Origin: Amphritea sp.
Lineage (GTDB): Bacteria; Pseudomonadota; Gammaproteobacteria; Pseudomonadales; Balneatricaceae
Reading direction: 5' to 3'
Length of the DNA: 64,000 nucleotides
Assembly: GCA_025800245.1 (NCBI GenBank)
Contig: JAOXSA010000231.1
Location: 1 to 64,000 of the forward strand
The notes below the pieces were generated by a model, which worked only from the letters and a program-made list of their open reading frames with translations, was not told the DNA's origin and did no database searches. The number at the start of each line of letters is the position of its first letter. Position 1 is the stretch's first letter. The position numbers were made by a program, and so were the translations under genes. This document shows positions 27,783 through 36,799 of this stretch, in pieces.

Positions 27783-28385
27783 ATGAAACTGACACAACGC
27801 CAAACCGATGTTCTTGAGTGTATCAAACACTACATCAGCACTACCGGCTATCCGCCAACCCGTGCTGATATAGCCAGAGAGCTGGGATTTAAATCTGCAA
27901 ATGCCGCAGAAGAGCATCTCAAAGCACTGGCCCGCAAAGGGGCTATTGAGATGATCCCAGGTACCTCCCGCGGCATCCGCATTCCGGGCTTTGAAGATGA
28001 AGACCAGGGCCTGCCGATCGTTGGTCAGGTTGCGGCAGGGGAGCCGATTCTGGCTCAGGAAAACGTGGAAGATCGTATTACTATTGCTTCTGATTTCTTT
28101 CACCCTCCTGCGGATTACCTGCTTCGGGTACGCGGCACCAGCATGAAGGACGTTGGCATCATGGATGGTGATCTTCTGGCGGTCCACGCCTGTCAGACCG
28201 CCCGTAACGGTGAAATAGTTGTGGCCAGGGTAGAAAACGATGTAACAGTCAAACGCTTTAATCAGGAAGGTAACGTTGTACACCTGATTGCAGAAAACGA
28301 AGAGTTCGAACCAATTGTGGTCAACCTTGAAGAGCAGGAACTCGCAATTGAGGGCCTCGGTGTCGGGGTCATTCGCAGAGGATAA
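27783..28385 (+). CDS. lexA: SOS repressor LexA
   Basis: The product has 200 residues. The N-terminal winged helix is at 1-65 ([18 protein letters not shown], then ADIARELGF). The autocleavage site is Ala85-Gly86 in QVAAGEPI, and the catalytic pair is Ser120 (RGTSMKDVG) and Lys157 (VTVKRF); each is one residue offset from E. coli. LexA represses SOS genes until RecA filaments trigger self-cleavage. Two to three LexA boxes directly upstream indicate autoregulation. sulA follows after five bases. Confidence 0.97.
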   Translation: MKLTQRQTDVLECIKHYISTTGYPPTRADIARELGFKSANAAEEHLKALARKGAIEMIPGTSRGIRIPGFEDEDQGLPIVGQVAAGEPILAQENVEDRITIASDFFHPPADYLLRVRGTSMKDVGIMDGDLLAVHACQTARNGEIVVARVENDVTVKRFNQEGNVVHLIAENEEFEPIVVNLEEQELAIEGLGVGVIRRG

Positions 28386-28390
28386 ACACC

Positions 28391-28837
28391 ATGATGCAAG
28401 TAGAAAATTTCAACACACCTGAGAGTTTTCCAGTCAGTCTGATCCGCCCGGAAGCACCTGCTGCCGTGGATCTGGCAGGTAAGGTCACCGAGATCGTGCT
28501 GCAGGATGAAGACTTTGGCCAGATGTCGATGTTACTGCCCCTGCTTGCACAACTGAGCAAAGATGACCGCTGGTTTGCCTGGATTGCACCACCTAAGACT
28601 CTGCCGAAAGCCCTGCTTGAAGCTGCCGGCATCGATCTGAATAAAGTAATGCTACTACAGCCGGATCAGAGCCACTCTACCTATGATCTGGCCTGTCAGG
28701 CGCTCAAAGCTGGCACCTGCCATGCGGTGATTACCTGGCCAGGCAGCCTGAGCGATGCTGAGTTCGATGGCCTCGAAAGCGCGGCTCGCAATGGTCAGAG
28801 TCATGGTATCGTGGTCCGCGGTCGCCGCAACAGCTAA
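28391..28837 (+). CDS. sulA: Cell division inhibitor SulA
   Basis: The product has 148 residues. SulA binds FtsZ and blocks septation during DNA damage. The central block, about 35-115 (LLPLLAQLSKDDRWFAWIAPP, then DLACQALKAGTCHAVITWPG), is the SulA/RecA-like fold. The lexA-sulA operon is the pseudomonad arrangement, not the separate E. coli one. Two adjacent ATG codons at 28391 and 28394 are both possible. A strong terminator follows. Confidence 0.9.
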   Translation: MMQVENFNTPESFPVSLIRPEAPAAVDLAGKVTEIVLQDEDFGQMSMLLPLLAQLSKDDRWFAWIAPPKTLPKALLEAAGIDLNKVMLLQPDQSHSTYDLACQALKAGTCHAVITWPGSLSDAEFDGLESAARNGQSHGIVVRGRRNS

Positions 28838-28850
28838 GCCAGGATCCAGC

Positions 28851-28885
28851 ATAAAAAAACAGCGTCCAAAGCGCTGTTTTTTTAT
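28851..28885. terminator. Bidirectional terminator after sulA
   Basis: ACAGCG/CGCTGT stem, extended by seven A and seven T, with a 7-base loop. It separates sulA from the convergent minus-strand genes. Confidence 0.87.
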
Positions 28886-28940
28886 GCGTAAAGCTCAGTG
28901 AATACTAAGTCCCGTAGATCAAAGCTCAGTGAATAAAAGT

Positions 28941-29204
28941 TCAGTGAATGACCCGGGGCTGATCGCTCTCTTCAACCGGTTCCGAATCAGACCGCTCTTC
29001 CTCTGATTTCACATTCAGATCAGAAATCATATGGATACCTGCGGTCATCATCACCTTGGCAACATCAATATACTCCTCATCAAGTTGCTCCCGCACCTCA
29101 TCTGAGAAAGTAATCCGCATAATTGGCTCATCATCAGAATCAGCTCTTCTCAGGGCGATCTGACCATCATCCATCTCAACGATTTCTAAAAACATATCTG
29201 ACAT
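28941..29204 (-). CDS. Conserved small acidic protein of the sulA-topA interval
   Basis: This 87-residue, strongly acidic soluble protein has a beta-rich N-terminal part (MFLEIVEMDDGQIALRRADSDD) and a Glu/Ser-rich disordered tail. There is no signal or helix for the membrane. A protein of this size lies in the same place in pseudomonads (between sulA and topA), so it is probably a conserved unknown. It follows the DUF6586-like gene by 32 bases on the same strand. The function is not known. Confidence 0.75.
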   Translation of the reverse strand: MSDMFLEIVEMDDGQIALRRADSDDEPIMRITFSDEVREQLDEEYIDVAKVMMTAGIHMISDLNVKSEEERSDSEPVEESDQPRVIH

Positions 29205-29236
29205 CAGTTATCTCTCTTTCCAGACTGCCTGACAGC

Positions 29237-29761
29237 CTACCATTCCTGCATACCGGCACGCAGCCGCTCCACCAGAGCTTTGAACTCAGCAAACCAGTTC
29301 TGATACTCAGCCAGAATATCAGCATCTTCCGCATGATTCGGATTAATCTGCATCACATGAATCTCTGACACACTCTCAGCCTGACCGGCAGACTGTTCAT
29401 GATCTTCAGCCCGCCAGCAGGCTCTGTAAGTCGCCAAAAGGTGATGTAACCAGCTTTCCGGATTCTGATGCAGCAGCTGCAGTTCGTTAATTTCCGGCGC
29501 TTCCAGACCCTGCTCTTCCATCTGCGCGACTAACTGCTTCAGTTTGCTGATCTTTTCTGCATCGAAACTGTACTGTTCAGCAATTTCACGAAGCAGGGAG
29601 CTGTAAGCCGATGTCATATGAAACAACACCGACTCATTGTACGACTCAATCAGTGCGTGCTTGCTCCAACCTGATGACTCATGAGCCTGTTTCAAAGCAT
29701 CCAGATGGATACGGGTGAAATTCAGTTTTTGGTTCGTTCTGGTCAGATACACGCCGCTCAT
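29237..29761 (-). CDS. DUF6586-like protein
   Basis: This 174-residue soluble, mostly helical protein begins with the conserved-looking SGVYLTRTNQKLNFTRIHLDAL and carries a central Leu-rich helical part. It is equivalent in place and size to the DUF6586 gene next to topA in Pseudomonas. It lies 22 bases after topA on the same strand and may be co-transcribed. No catalytic motif is visible; the role is unknown. Confidence 0.78.
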   Translation of the reverse strand: MSGVYLTRTNQKLNFTRIHLDALKQAHESSGWSKHALIESYNESVLFHMTSAYSSLLREIAEQYSFDAEKISKLKQLVAQMEEQGLEAPEINELQLLHQNPESWLHHLLATYRACWRAEDHEQSAGQAESVSEIHVMQINPNHAEDADILAEYQNWFAEFKALVERLRAGMQEW

Positions 29762-29783
29762 CAGAGCCTCCGTTGCCTGTCAG

Positions 29784-32450
29784 TTATTTTTTTGCTGTTT
29801 GCTTCCTGGCAGGTTTCTTTGCCTTGGTGTTTTCAGCAATCCAGCTACCGTCCTTGTAGAATGCACGCCATCCGGTCGCCTTACCATTGACCTCGGTCAT
29901 AACGTACTGCTCTTTCGTTTTCCGACTGTAGCGAACAATGGCAGGGTTACCTTCATCATCTTCGACCGGCGCGCTGAACAGGAAACTGTATTTCGGATCG
30001 ATCTCTTTCTGATGCGGCAGCAGCTCGGCAACTTTCGGCGCACGGGTCTCCCGGTTACGCGGGAACTGACTGGCAGCCAGGAACAGACCGGATGCACCAT
30101 CACGCAGAATGTAGGTATCCTCAACCTTTTCACAAGCCAGCTCCGGCATCGGTACAGGATCCATTTTCGGCGGCGCTGCCTCACCGTTTTTAAGCAACTT
30201 GCGGGTGTTTTTACAGGTTTCATTGGTACAGCCAAAGAACTTACCGAAACGACCTGTTTTCAGCTGCATCTCGGCACCGCATTTGTCGCAATCCAGCACC
30301 GGACCATCGTAGCCTTTAATCTTGAAGCTACCCTGCTCTACTTCAAAGCCGGAACAATCGGGATTATTACCGCAGATATGCAGCTTTCGCTGCTCATCAA
30401 TCAGATAACTGTCCATCGCTGTGCCACACAGCTTACAGCGATGCTTATTGCGCAGGATACGGGATTCTTCTTCATCATCTCCATCGACACTGACCACTTC
30501 GTCACCGTGCACCAGGTTCATGGTACTCTTGCAGCGCTCTTTCGGTGGTAGTGCATAGCCTGAACAGCCCAGGAACACCCCGGTTGTACCGGTACGTATC
30601 ATCATCGGACGACCACAGGTGGTACAGGGAATATCCGTTTCAGTAGGTGCATTCGGACGCATACCGGAATCCGGATGCTGAGCTTGCTCAAGACGAAAAA
30701 TAAAGCCCTGGTAGAACTGATTCAGCAACGCCTTCCAGTCCGCACTGCCGGTTGCGATGTCATCCAGCGACTCTTCCATCCGGGCAGTAAAGCCATAGTC
30801 CATCAGATCGGTAAAATTCTCCACCAGCCGCTCGGTAACAATGTCACCCATTTTCTGTGCATAGAAACGGCGGTTCTGTACTTCTACATAACCACGATCC
30901 TGAATCGTAGAGATAATTGATGCATAAGTGGATGGACGACCAATACCCCGCTTTTCCAGTTCCTTAACGAGACTGGCTTCAGTGTAGCGCGGTGCAGGCT
31001 TGGTAAAGTGCTGTTTAGGATCTAATTGCTCCAGCGTAAGCACGTCACCGGTCTGCACATCCGGCAGGATAATATCCTCATCCTTACCACGGCTGTTCAA
31101 GACTCTGGTATAACCATCAAAGCGCAGAATCCGGCCTTTGGTACGCAGCTCAAATTCACCCGCCTCTACCGTTACACGGGTACTGGTATATTCTGCTGGT
31201 GTCATCTGACAAGCGATGAACTGACGGCGAATAAGCTCGTACAAGCGCTCAGCATCCCGCTCCATGCCTTTAAGCGCAGTCGCTTCGATAGTGACATCGG
31301 ATGGACGAATCGCTTCGTGCGCTTCCTGCGCGCCCTCTTTGCTGCTGTACAGATTCGGATTTTCCGGCAGATAACGTTTACCGAAATTGTCCTGAATATA
31401 ATCCCGACAACCGGCTACCGCTTCCGCACTCAGGTTTGTCGAGTCGGTACGCATATAGGTGATGTAACCAGCCTCATACAACCGCTGGGCCAGCATCATG
31501 GTCTTCTTAACCCCGAAGCTCAACCGGGTACTCGCGGCCTGCTGCAGGGTCGAGGTAATAAATGGCGCCGAGGGACGGCTGCTGGTTGGTCGGTCCTGAC
31601 GGTTAGCAACGCGCAGCTCCAGCTGCTTTAGCTGATCCAGATAGCCCTGGGTTTCAGTTTCACTGACCGGACGGAACGCCTCACCTCTGAACTTTTCTAC
31701 CTGCAGACGCAATGCTTCTTTAGCGGGCGAATTCACATCAGCATGTACTTCCCAGAACTCTTCCGGGATAAAACTGCGAATTTCCTGTTCACGCTCTACC
31801 AGCAGGCGTACAGCAACAGACTGCACACGACCCGCTGAGAGCCCCCGGGCAACCTTCTCCCACAGCAGCGGCGATACCATATAACCGACGACCCGATCCA
31901 GGAAGCGACGCGCCTGCTGTGCATTCACACGGCTCATATCCAGATCGCTGGGACTTTCAAACGCTTCCTGAATGGCTTTTTTAGTTATCTCGTTAAAGAC
32001 TACCCGGCGATAGCGATCATCATCACCACCGATCGCCTCACGCAAGTGCCACGCAATTGCCTCTCCCTCGCGGTCCAAATCGGTCGCGAGATAGATGGTA
32101 TCAGCGTCTTTAGCCAGTCGTCTCAGTTCATCAACGACCTTCTCTTTACCCGGCAAAATCTCATACTGGGCATCCCAGTCCTTTTCCGGGTCAACACCCA
32201 TCCGCGCAATCAGCTGGGTTTTGGCTTTCTGGGCCTTATGCTTAATCTTGTCTTCCGGCGACATCTTCCGGGTCAGCGCTGCCTGACGGGCACGCTCTTT
32301 CGGGTCAGACTTGGATGCGCTGCCTGAACCACTGGTCGGGAGGTCACGAATATGGCCAACACTGGACTTTACGACAAACTGATTGCCCAGATACTTATTA
32401 ATGGTCTTGGCTTTGGCCGGTGACTCTACAATAACGAGGGACTTGCCCAT
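29784..32450 (-). CDS. topA: DNA topoisomerase I
   Basis: This type IA topoisomerase relaxes negative supercoils. The product has 888 residues (E. coli 865). The start at ATG 32450 gives the TOPRIM N-terminus [26 protein letters not shown] lies upstream. [15 protein letters not shown] is the TOPRIM metal site. The catalytic tyrosine is in [12 protein letters not shown] near residue 320. The C-terminus has several CxxC zinc-ribbon modules (CTTCGRP, CKLCGTA, CDKCGAE) and a basic PARKQTAKK tail. Confidence 0.97.
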   Translation of the reverse strand: MGKSLVIVESPAKAKTINKYLGNQFVVKSSVGHIRDLPTSGSGSASKSDPKERARQAALTRKMSPEDKIKHKAQKAKTQLIARMGVDPEKDWDAQYEILPGKEKVVDELRRLAKDADTIYLATDLDREGEAIAWHLREAIGGDDDRYRRVVFNEITKKAIQEAFESPSDLDMSRVNAQQARRFLDRVVGYMVSPLLWEKVARGLSAGRVQSVAVRLLVEREQEIRSFIPEEFWEVHADVNSPAKEALRLQVEKFRGEAFRPVSETETQGYLDQLKQLELRVANRQDRPTSSRPSAPFITSTLQQAASTRLSFGVKKTMMLAQRLYEAGYITYMRTDSTNLSAEAVAGCRDYIQDNFGKRYLPENPNLYSSKEGAQEAHEAIRPSDVTIEATALKGMERDAERLYELIRRQFIACQMTPAEYTSTRVTVEAGEFELRTKGRILRFDGYTRVLNSRGKDEDIILPDVQTGDVLTLEQLDPKQHFTKPAPRYTEASLVKELEKRGIGRPSTYASIISTIQDRGYVEVQNRRFYAQKMGDIVTERLVENFTDLMDYGFTARMEESLDDIATGSADWKALLNQFYQGFIFRLEQAQHPDSGMRPNAPTETDIPCTTCGRPMMIRTGTTGVFLGCSGYALPPKERCKSTMNLVHGDEVVSVDGDDEEESRILRNKHRCKLCGTAMDSYLIDEQRKLHICGNNPDCSGFEVEQGSFKIKGYDGPVLDCDKCGAEMQLKTGRFGKFFGCTNETCKNTRKLLKNGEAAPPKMDPVPMPELACEKVEDTYILRDGASGLFLAASQFPRNRETRAPKVAELLPHQKEIDPKYSFLFSAPVEDDEGNPAIVRYSRKTKEQYVMTEVNGKATGWRAFYKDGSWIAENTKAKKPARKQTAKK

Positions 32451-32687
32451 ATAAATACGATCCTTGGGGTGTAGATACCAATATAAAACTGCGTGCATAT
32501 ATAAGGGCTGCTTTCTACAGGGTCAAGCGCCCGAAGTAAAAAAACCTGTGTCAGCACTATAATGTCGGTTACAGAAAGGTATACTTTGCCGCCTACCTTT
32601 AATACATTACAGCAAGCACGACGGCTCCTTATCAAAGCCTGAAAAGCACTCTGCAACGCGATCTATTAATTACAACTACATGAGAAT

Positions 32688-33401
32688 ATGCTTCAAGACA
32701 ACCTGATTTATCTGATTTCTCTGGTGGCCATTGGTCTGATCGCGCTGCTGATTAACTACTATATCTCTGCCCGTGAGCAGCGGCAGGAGTATCGTTTCAA
32801 GCGCCTGCACGAGCTGCGCCGTAAATCTGAAGATGCTCTGATCACCCTGACACTGCTGCGCGAGGCTAACTGTCGTGCCGATATCGTAGAGAAGCTGGGC
32901 GAGTATGTCATTAGCATGATTGAAGAGATCGCCCAACTCGCTCCCGGCTCAGACCTTCTTGAGGAGCTCAGCGCACAGAAAGAGAGCACCGACCGGATCA
33001 CACCCAGCACAACGACTTTTACCAATGACCGGGCGCTGAAGCGGGCTCAGATCCATATTCAGCACGCTGAGCGGTTGCTGATCGAAATGACCCAGCTGGG
33101 TAAGCTTAATATCGTCAGAGCCAAACAGTTCCAGCATGAACTCTACTGGCTGCACGTCTGCGTATTTGCCGATGCACACATTGAACAGGGTAACTATTTT
33201 CTCGAACAGGGCGATAAGCTGATCGCCATGTCACACTACAAGCACGCCAAAGCGATTATTGCCCGCACCAATGTACCGCAACGTCAGAAACAGGGTTATA
33301 TGGATAAGCTGAAAGATCTGCTTAACGCTGCCAGACCCAGCAGTGCTGCGGCATCAGGAAACCTGGCAGCATCACTGGATATACTGAAGGAAAAAGAATA
33401 A
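32688..33401 (+). CDS. Membrane-anchored helical protein, unknown
   Basis: The product has 237 residues with one N-terminal membrane helix (about 5-24, LIYLISLVAIGLIALLINYY). The rest is a cytosolic, charged helical rod (about 28-215) rich in Arg, Glu and Leu. A TPR-like segment (FLEQGDKLIAMSHYKHAKAI) is visible near 180. It is divergent from topA with a 237-base spacer. I recognise no named family. The layout suggests a scaffold or inner-membrane assembly factor, but that is only inference. Confidence 0.75.
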   Translation: MLQDNLIYLISLVAIGLIALLINYYISAREQRQEYRFKRLHELRRKSEDALITLTLLREANCRADIVEKLGEYVISMIEEIAQLAPGSDLLEELSAQKESTDRITPSTTTFTNDRALKRAQIHIQHAERLLIEMTQLGKLNIVRAKQFQHELYWLHVCVFADAHIEQGNYFLEQGDKLIAMSHYKHAKAIIARTNVPQRQKQGYMDKLKDLLNAARPSSAAASGNLAASLDILKEKE

Positions 33402-33409
33402 AACTGGTT

Positions 33410-33631
33410 TCAGTCCGCACTGATCAGCTGAAAACGTGGCACCGACTCGCCATCAGCGTTTTCCACCATTTCAGTAAACATATCAAGGGGCCTGACCCAC
33501 AAAGCCTCATCACCGTAACATGGCCGGTACACCACCAGCCATTCTTCGGTCTCGGAGTGACGCGCAAGATCAATCACCCGGTACTCTGAACCTTTATAGT
33601 GGCGGTATAAACCCGTCTGCAAAGTCGCCAT
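33410..33631 (-). CDS. DUF1653 protein
   Basis: This 73-residue protein has the DUF1653 pattern: GLYRHYKGSEYRVIDLARHSETEEWLVVYRP then WVRPLDMF. This small beta-barrel-like domain is widespread and of unknown function. The two ATGs are adjacent; I take the second (33631), because AGGAG lies five bases before it and only two before the first. It is eight bases after the preceding minus-strand gene, so the two are co-transcribed. Confidence 0.85.
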   Translation of the reverse strand: MATLQTGLYRHYKGSEYRVIDLARHSETEEWLVVYRPCYGDEALWVRPLDMFTEMVENADGESVPRFQLISAD

Positions 33632-33639
33632 CATTTCTC

Positions 33640-34146
33640 CTAGAACTGTTTCTCAAGCATCTGCTGCATTTTCTGTTTCAGTGACTCCAGAACCGCTTCG
33701 TCACCTCTTTCATCCCAGAACAGCGTCAGGTGAATCGGGGTCGATTCAACTGCTCTGATCCCGTCCGGCAACTCTGAGATAAATTCGTTCAGCTGTTGCA
33801 GTTGCTGTTCGGTCAACTGACGCTCACCGGTTTCCCAGCACCAGCCAGCGGGCAGCCCTTCATTGCTGATCGCCTCCTGCCTGAAGATCCGCCACTCTTT
33901 AAAGCCATCACGCTGCTCCTTTTTCATATCCAGCCGCGGCAAGCGATAGGCAGATGCGCTGAAGGTTTCAGCCTCCACCTCTCCCATTGCACGTGGCGGC
34001 GTCAGCCGTATCAGCTGCACCTGAAATCCGAGTCGGGTTGCTTTCATTCGCAGATCCGCCAGAAAACGCTGCCGCTTAGTCGGCATTACCCACATCATTG
34101 AGCCGATCAGCGACATCATTATCAGGACGATTATTGCCCACTTCAT
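33640..34146 (-). CDS. Membrane-anchored conserved hypothetical protein
   Basis: The product has 168 residues with one N-terminal helix (about 3-20, WAIIVLIMMSLIGSMMWV) followed by PTKRQRFLADLRMKA and a soluble domain. GAGGTGA lies just before the ATG. The domain resembles uncharacterised proteins of pseudomonads; I recognise no motif. It leads a two-gene unit with the DUF1653 gene. Confidence 0.75.
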   Translation of the reverse strand: MKWAIIVLIMMSLIGSMMWVMPTKRQRFLADLRMKATRLGFQVQLIRLTPPRAMGEVEAETFSASAYRLPRLDMKKEQRDGFKEWRIFRQEAISNEGLPAGWCWETGERQLTEQQLQQLNEFISELPDGIRAVESTPIHLTLFWDERGDEAVLESLKQKMQQMLEKQF

Positions 34147-34248
34147 TATTCACCTCTGTATTTTTGACGGGGGTCAGATTTTCCCGGTTTCCGGGTATGC
34201 TACCCTGAAGTCAGAGAGACAAGCCGGGAAGCAACAGGAGAAAATCAG

Positions 34249-34689
34249 ATGGCCCTATATAAACATATTCTGGTAGCGATTGATCTGTCCGATGAGTCAG
34301 GTCTGCTGCTGGACAAAGTCCGCACACTGGCAGAGAACTGTCAGGCAGACTTATCCCTTATTCATGTCATCGAACCCCTGAGTTTTGCCTATGGTGGCGA
34401 TGTTCCCATGGATCTCACCGCCATTCAGGAGCAGTTGGATGAGCATGCCCAGAGCAAAATGGATCGCTATTGTCAGAAACTGAACTACCCTGTCCGACAC
34501 ACTCACATCGTCTCCGGACATACCGAAAGCGAGATACACCGCATTGCTGAAGAACAGCAATGCGATCTGATCATTGTTGGTAGCCATGGCCGCCACGGCC
34601 TGGCCCTGCTGTTAGGCTCCACTGCCAACGGTGTGCTTCATGGCGCCCAGTGTGATGTACTCGCCGTACGTGTCGGTAAAGAGGACTGA
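34249..34689 (+). CDS. Universal stress protein, UspA family
   Basis: This 146-residue single Usp domain begins ALYKHILVAIDLSDES, the usual first strand and ATP-contact Asp. The C-terminal loop GSHGRHGLALLLGSTANGV resembles the ATP-binding G-2X-G-9X-G(S) motif, but with eight rather than nine spacer residues. A strong AGGAGA lies upstream. It is monocistronic, convergent with uup, and ends in a shared hairpin. Confidence 0.9.
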   Translation: MALYKHILVAIDLSDESGLLLDKVRTLAENCQADLSLIHVIEPLSFAYGGDVPMDLTAIQEQLDEHAQSKMDRYCQKLNYPVRHTHIVSGHTESEIHRIAEEQQCDLIIVGSHGRHGLALLLGSTANGVLHGAQCDVLAVRVGKED

Positions 34690-34710
34690 TCAGATTCGAT
34701 CATAGTCCGG

Positions 34711-34738
34711 TGCAGTAACCCGGCTTCGGGTTACTGCA
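34711..34738. terminator. Long hairpin between the usp gene and uup
   Basis: A 12-bp perfect stem TGCAGTAACCCG/CGGGTTACTGCA with a GCTT loop. It contains the uup stop codon (34731-34733). No long T-run follows on either side, so it is a weak or Rho-assisted terminator, or an mRNA 3' end stabiliser. Confidence 0.6.
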
Positions 34739-36629
34739 TTGCCTCCAGCTCAACCCAGCGCTCCATTAACTCTTCCTCCCGCGCTTCCTGCGCCTGGAGC
34801 TTTTCCAGAACCTCAGCGACCTGCGCATGGTCTCCATTATAGAAATCCGCCGCACTGGTCTGTTCATGAAGCTTCTCCAGCTCAGCTTCAGCCTCTTCGA
34901 GGAGTTGAGGCAGCTGATCAAGCTCTCGTTGCAACTTATAACTCAGTTTCTTCTTCGCTTTTGGTGCACTTTCTTCCTGAACATCCACCTTTACCTGACT
35001 CTTCTCTGAGACAGGCTTTTTCGCCTGAGCTGCAGCGGCAACAGGCTCAGGGCGCTGACGCAACCAGTCCTGATAGCCACCCACATATTCCTGAATTCGC
35101 CCGTTCCCTTCAAAAACCAGGGTCGAGGTCACAACATTATCGAGAAATGCCCGGTCGTGGCTCACCAGCAACAGCGTGCCTTTATATTCCAGCAGGATCT
35201 CTTCCAGCAGCTCCAGGGTTTCGATATCCAGATCGTTGGTTGGCTCATCCAGCACCAGCAGGTTGGCGGGCTGACTGAACAGTTTAGCGAGCATAACCCG
35301 GTTACATTCACCACCAGATAATGCCTTCACCGGCGTTCTGGCCCGCTCAGGAGCAAACAAAAAGTCGCTCAGATAACTGATAATGTGCCGGGACTTACCA
35401 TTAACGGTAATACTCTCTCGTCCCTCCGAGATGTTATCGATGATGGTCTTCTCAGGGTCCAGCTGACCGCGCAGCTGATCGAAATAAGCCACTTCCAGGC
35501 TGGTCCCCTGTCGTACACTGCCCTGATCAGGTATCAGTTGACCCAGCAAAATCTGCAATAAGGTACTCTTACCTACCCCGTTAGGACCAATCAGACCAAT
35601 TCGATCACCGCGCTGAATGGACACTGTAAAGTCACGAACCACGGCCTTACCTTCGTAAGACTGGGATACATTTTCGGCCTCAACCACCAGCTTTCCGGAA
35701 CGCTCTCCCTGCTCCATGCTGAAACTTGCCCGGCCCTGTTTTTCACGTCGTTCAGAGCGCTCAACACGCATCGCTTTCAATGCCCGAACCCGCCCCTCAT
35801 TACGGGTGCGTCGGGCTTTAATACCCTGTCGTATCCAGCGCTCTTCTTCAGCAAGCCGTTTATCGAACAGCGCGTTCTGGCGGCCCTCCTCTTCCAGCAG
35901 CTTTTCTTTCTGAGTCAGATAAGCCGTGTAACTGCCAGGAAAAGAGGTCAGATGGCCACGATCCAGTTCAACGATCCGGGTCGCCAGCTTTTCAACCAGA
36001 GAGCGATCGTGCGAAATAAACAGGACGCCACCGCGAAACGCCAGCAACTGTTTTTCCAGCCACTCGATGGTCTCGATATCCAGATGGTTGGTTGGCTCGT
36101 CCAACAGCAGAATATCCGGTTCCTGAAGTAACGCAGCCCCCAGTGCCGCGCGTCGACGCCAGCCACCGGATAGAGCGGACATGGGCAGATCCCCGTCAAG
36201 TTCAAGCCGGTCCAGTACCTGTTGAATTTTCTGCTGCAGATGCCAGCCATCCACCGCCTCGATCCGATGCTGGAGTGACTCCAGCTCAGCCATATCTGCC
36301 GCATCGGTACTCTGTGCCAGCACCTCATAGCGATCCAGCATCGCCACAATATCCGCCCGACCTGCAGCCACGACCTCACGCACCAGACGCTCATCGGCTG
36401 CTGGCAGCATCTGCGCCAGCTCAGCGATCCTGGCACCGCCATCCTGCCACATCTCTCCGTCATCAGTTGCCTGATGACCGGCAATCACCTTTAACAGGGT
36501 CGATTTGCCGGCGCCATTCAGCCCGACCAACGCAACCCGTTCACCTGGCTCAAGCTGAAATTCCACATTATCCAGTAACTGTTTATCGCCAAACGCGACG
36601 GAGACCTTATCCAGTCTGATCAGAGCCAT
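34731..36629 (-). CDS. uup: ABC-F ATPase Uup
   Basis: This 632-residue soluble tandem ABC protein without membrane spans matches E. coli Uup (635). It has two Walker A motifs (GLNGAGKST near 35, GPNGVGKST near 350), two signatures (LSGGWRRR and LSGGECNR), and the interdomain linker. The C-terminal coiled coil (about 560-632, KLSYKLQRELDQLPQLLEEAEAELEKLHEQ) is the DNA-binding region typical of Uup. It affects transposon excision and ribosome function. The start is ATG 36629, giving MALIRLDKVSVAFG. Confidence 0.94.
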   Translation of the reverse strand: MALIRLDKVSVAFGDKQLLDNVEFQLEPGERVALVGLNGAGKSTLLKVIAGHQATDDGEMWQDGGARIAELAQMLPAADERLVREVVAAGRADIVAMLDRYEVLAQSTDAADMAELESLQHRIEAVDGWHLQQKIQQVLDRLELDGDLPMSALSGGWRRRAALGAALLQEPDILLLDEPTNHLDIETIEWLEKQLLAFRGGVLFISHDRSLVEKLATRIVELDRGHLTSFPGSYTAYLTQKEKLLEEEGRQNALFDKRLAEEERWIRQGIKARRTRNEGRVRALKAMRVERSERREKQGRASFSMEQGERSGKLVVEAENVSQSYEGKAVVRDFTVSIQRGDRIGLIGPNGVGKSTLLQILLGQLIPDQGSVRQGTSLEVAYFDQLRGQLDPEKTIIDNISEGRESITVNGKSRHIISYLSDFLFAPERARTPVKALSGGECNRVMLAKLFSQPANLLVLDEPTNDLDIETLELLEEILLEYKGTLLLVSHDRAFLDNVVTSTLVFEGNGRIQEYVGGYQDWLRQRPEPVAAAAQAKKPVSEKSQVKVDVQEESAPKAKKKLSYKLQRELDQLPQLLEEAEAELEKLHEQTSAADFYNGDHAQVAEVLEKLQAQEAREEELMERWVELEAMQ

Positions 36630-36799
36630 CTGTAACACCACCTAAAAATTGGGCTGACTATTCTACAAAAAAACCGCTGTAAATCCTGAAATATTCATAA
36701 TCAAGTGCGTTTTTTTCTCTAGTTTTTTCAATGTTAACCGCTATGATAACCAGTAAGTTCCATCAGGGACTCCGAACGCTCAGGGAGAACACCGACCGC

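Noticed and set aside
29715..30551. 278-codon plus-strand frame opposite the topA C-terminus
   Set aside because: Shadow of the topA zinc-ribbon region; no start signal or family.
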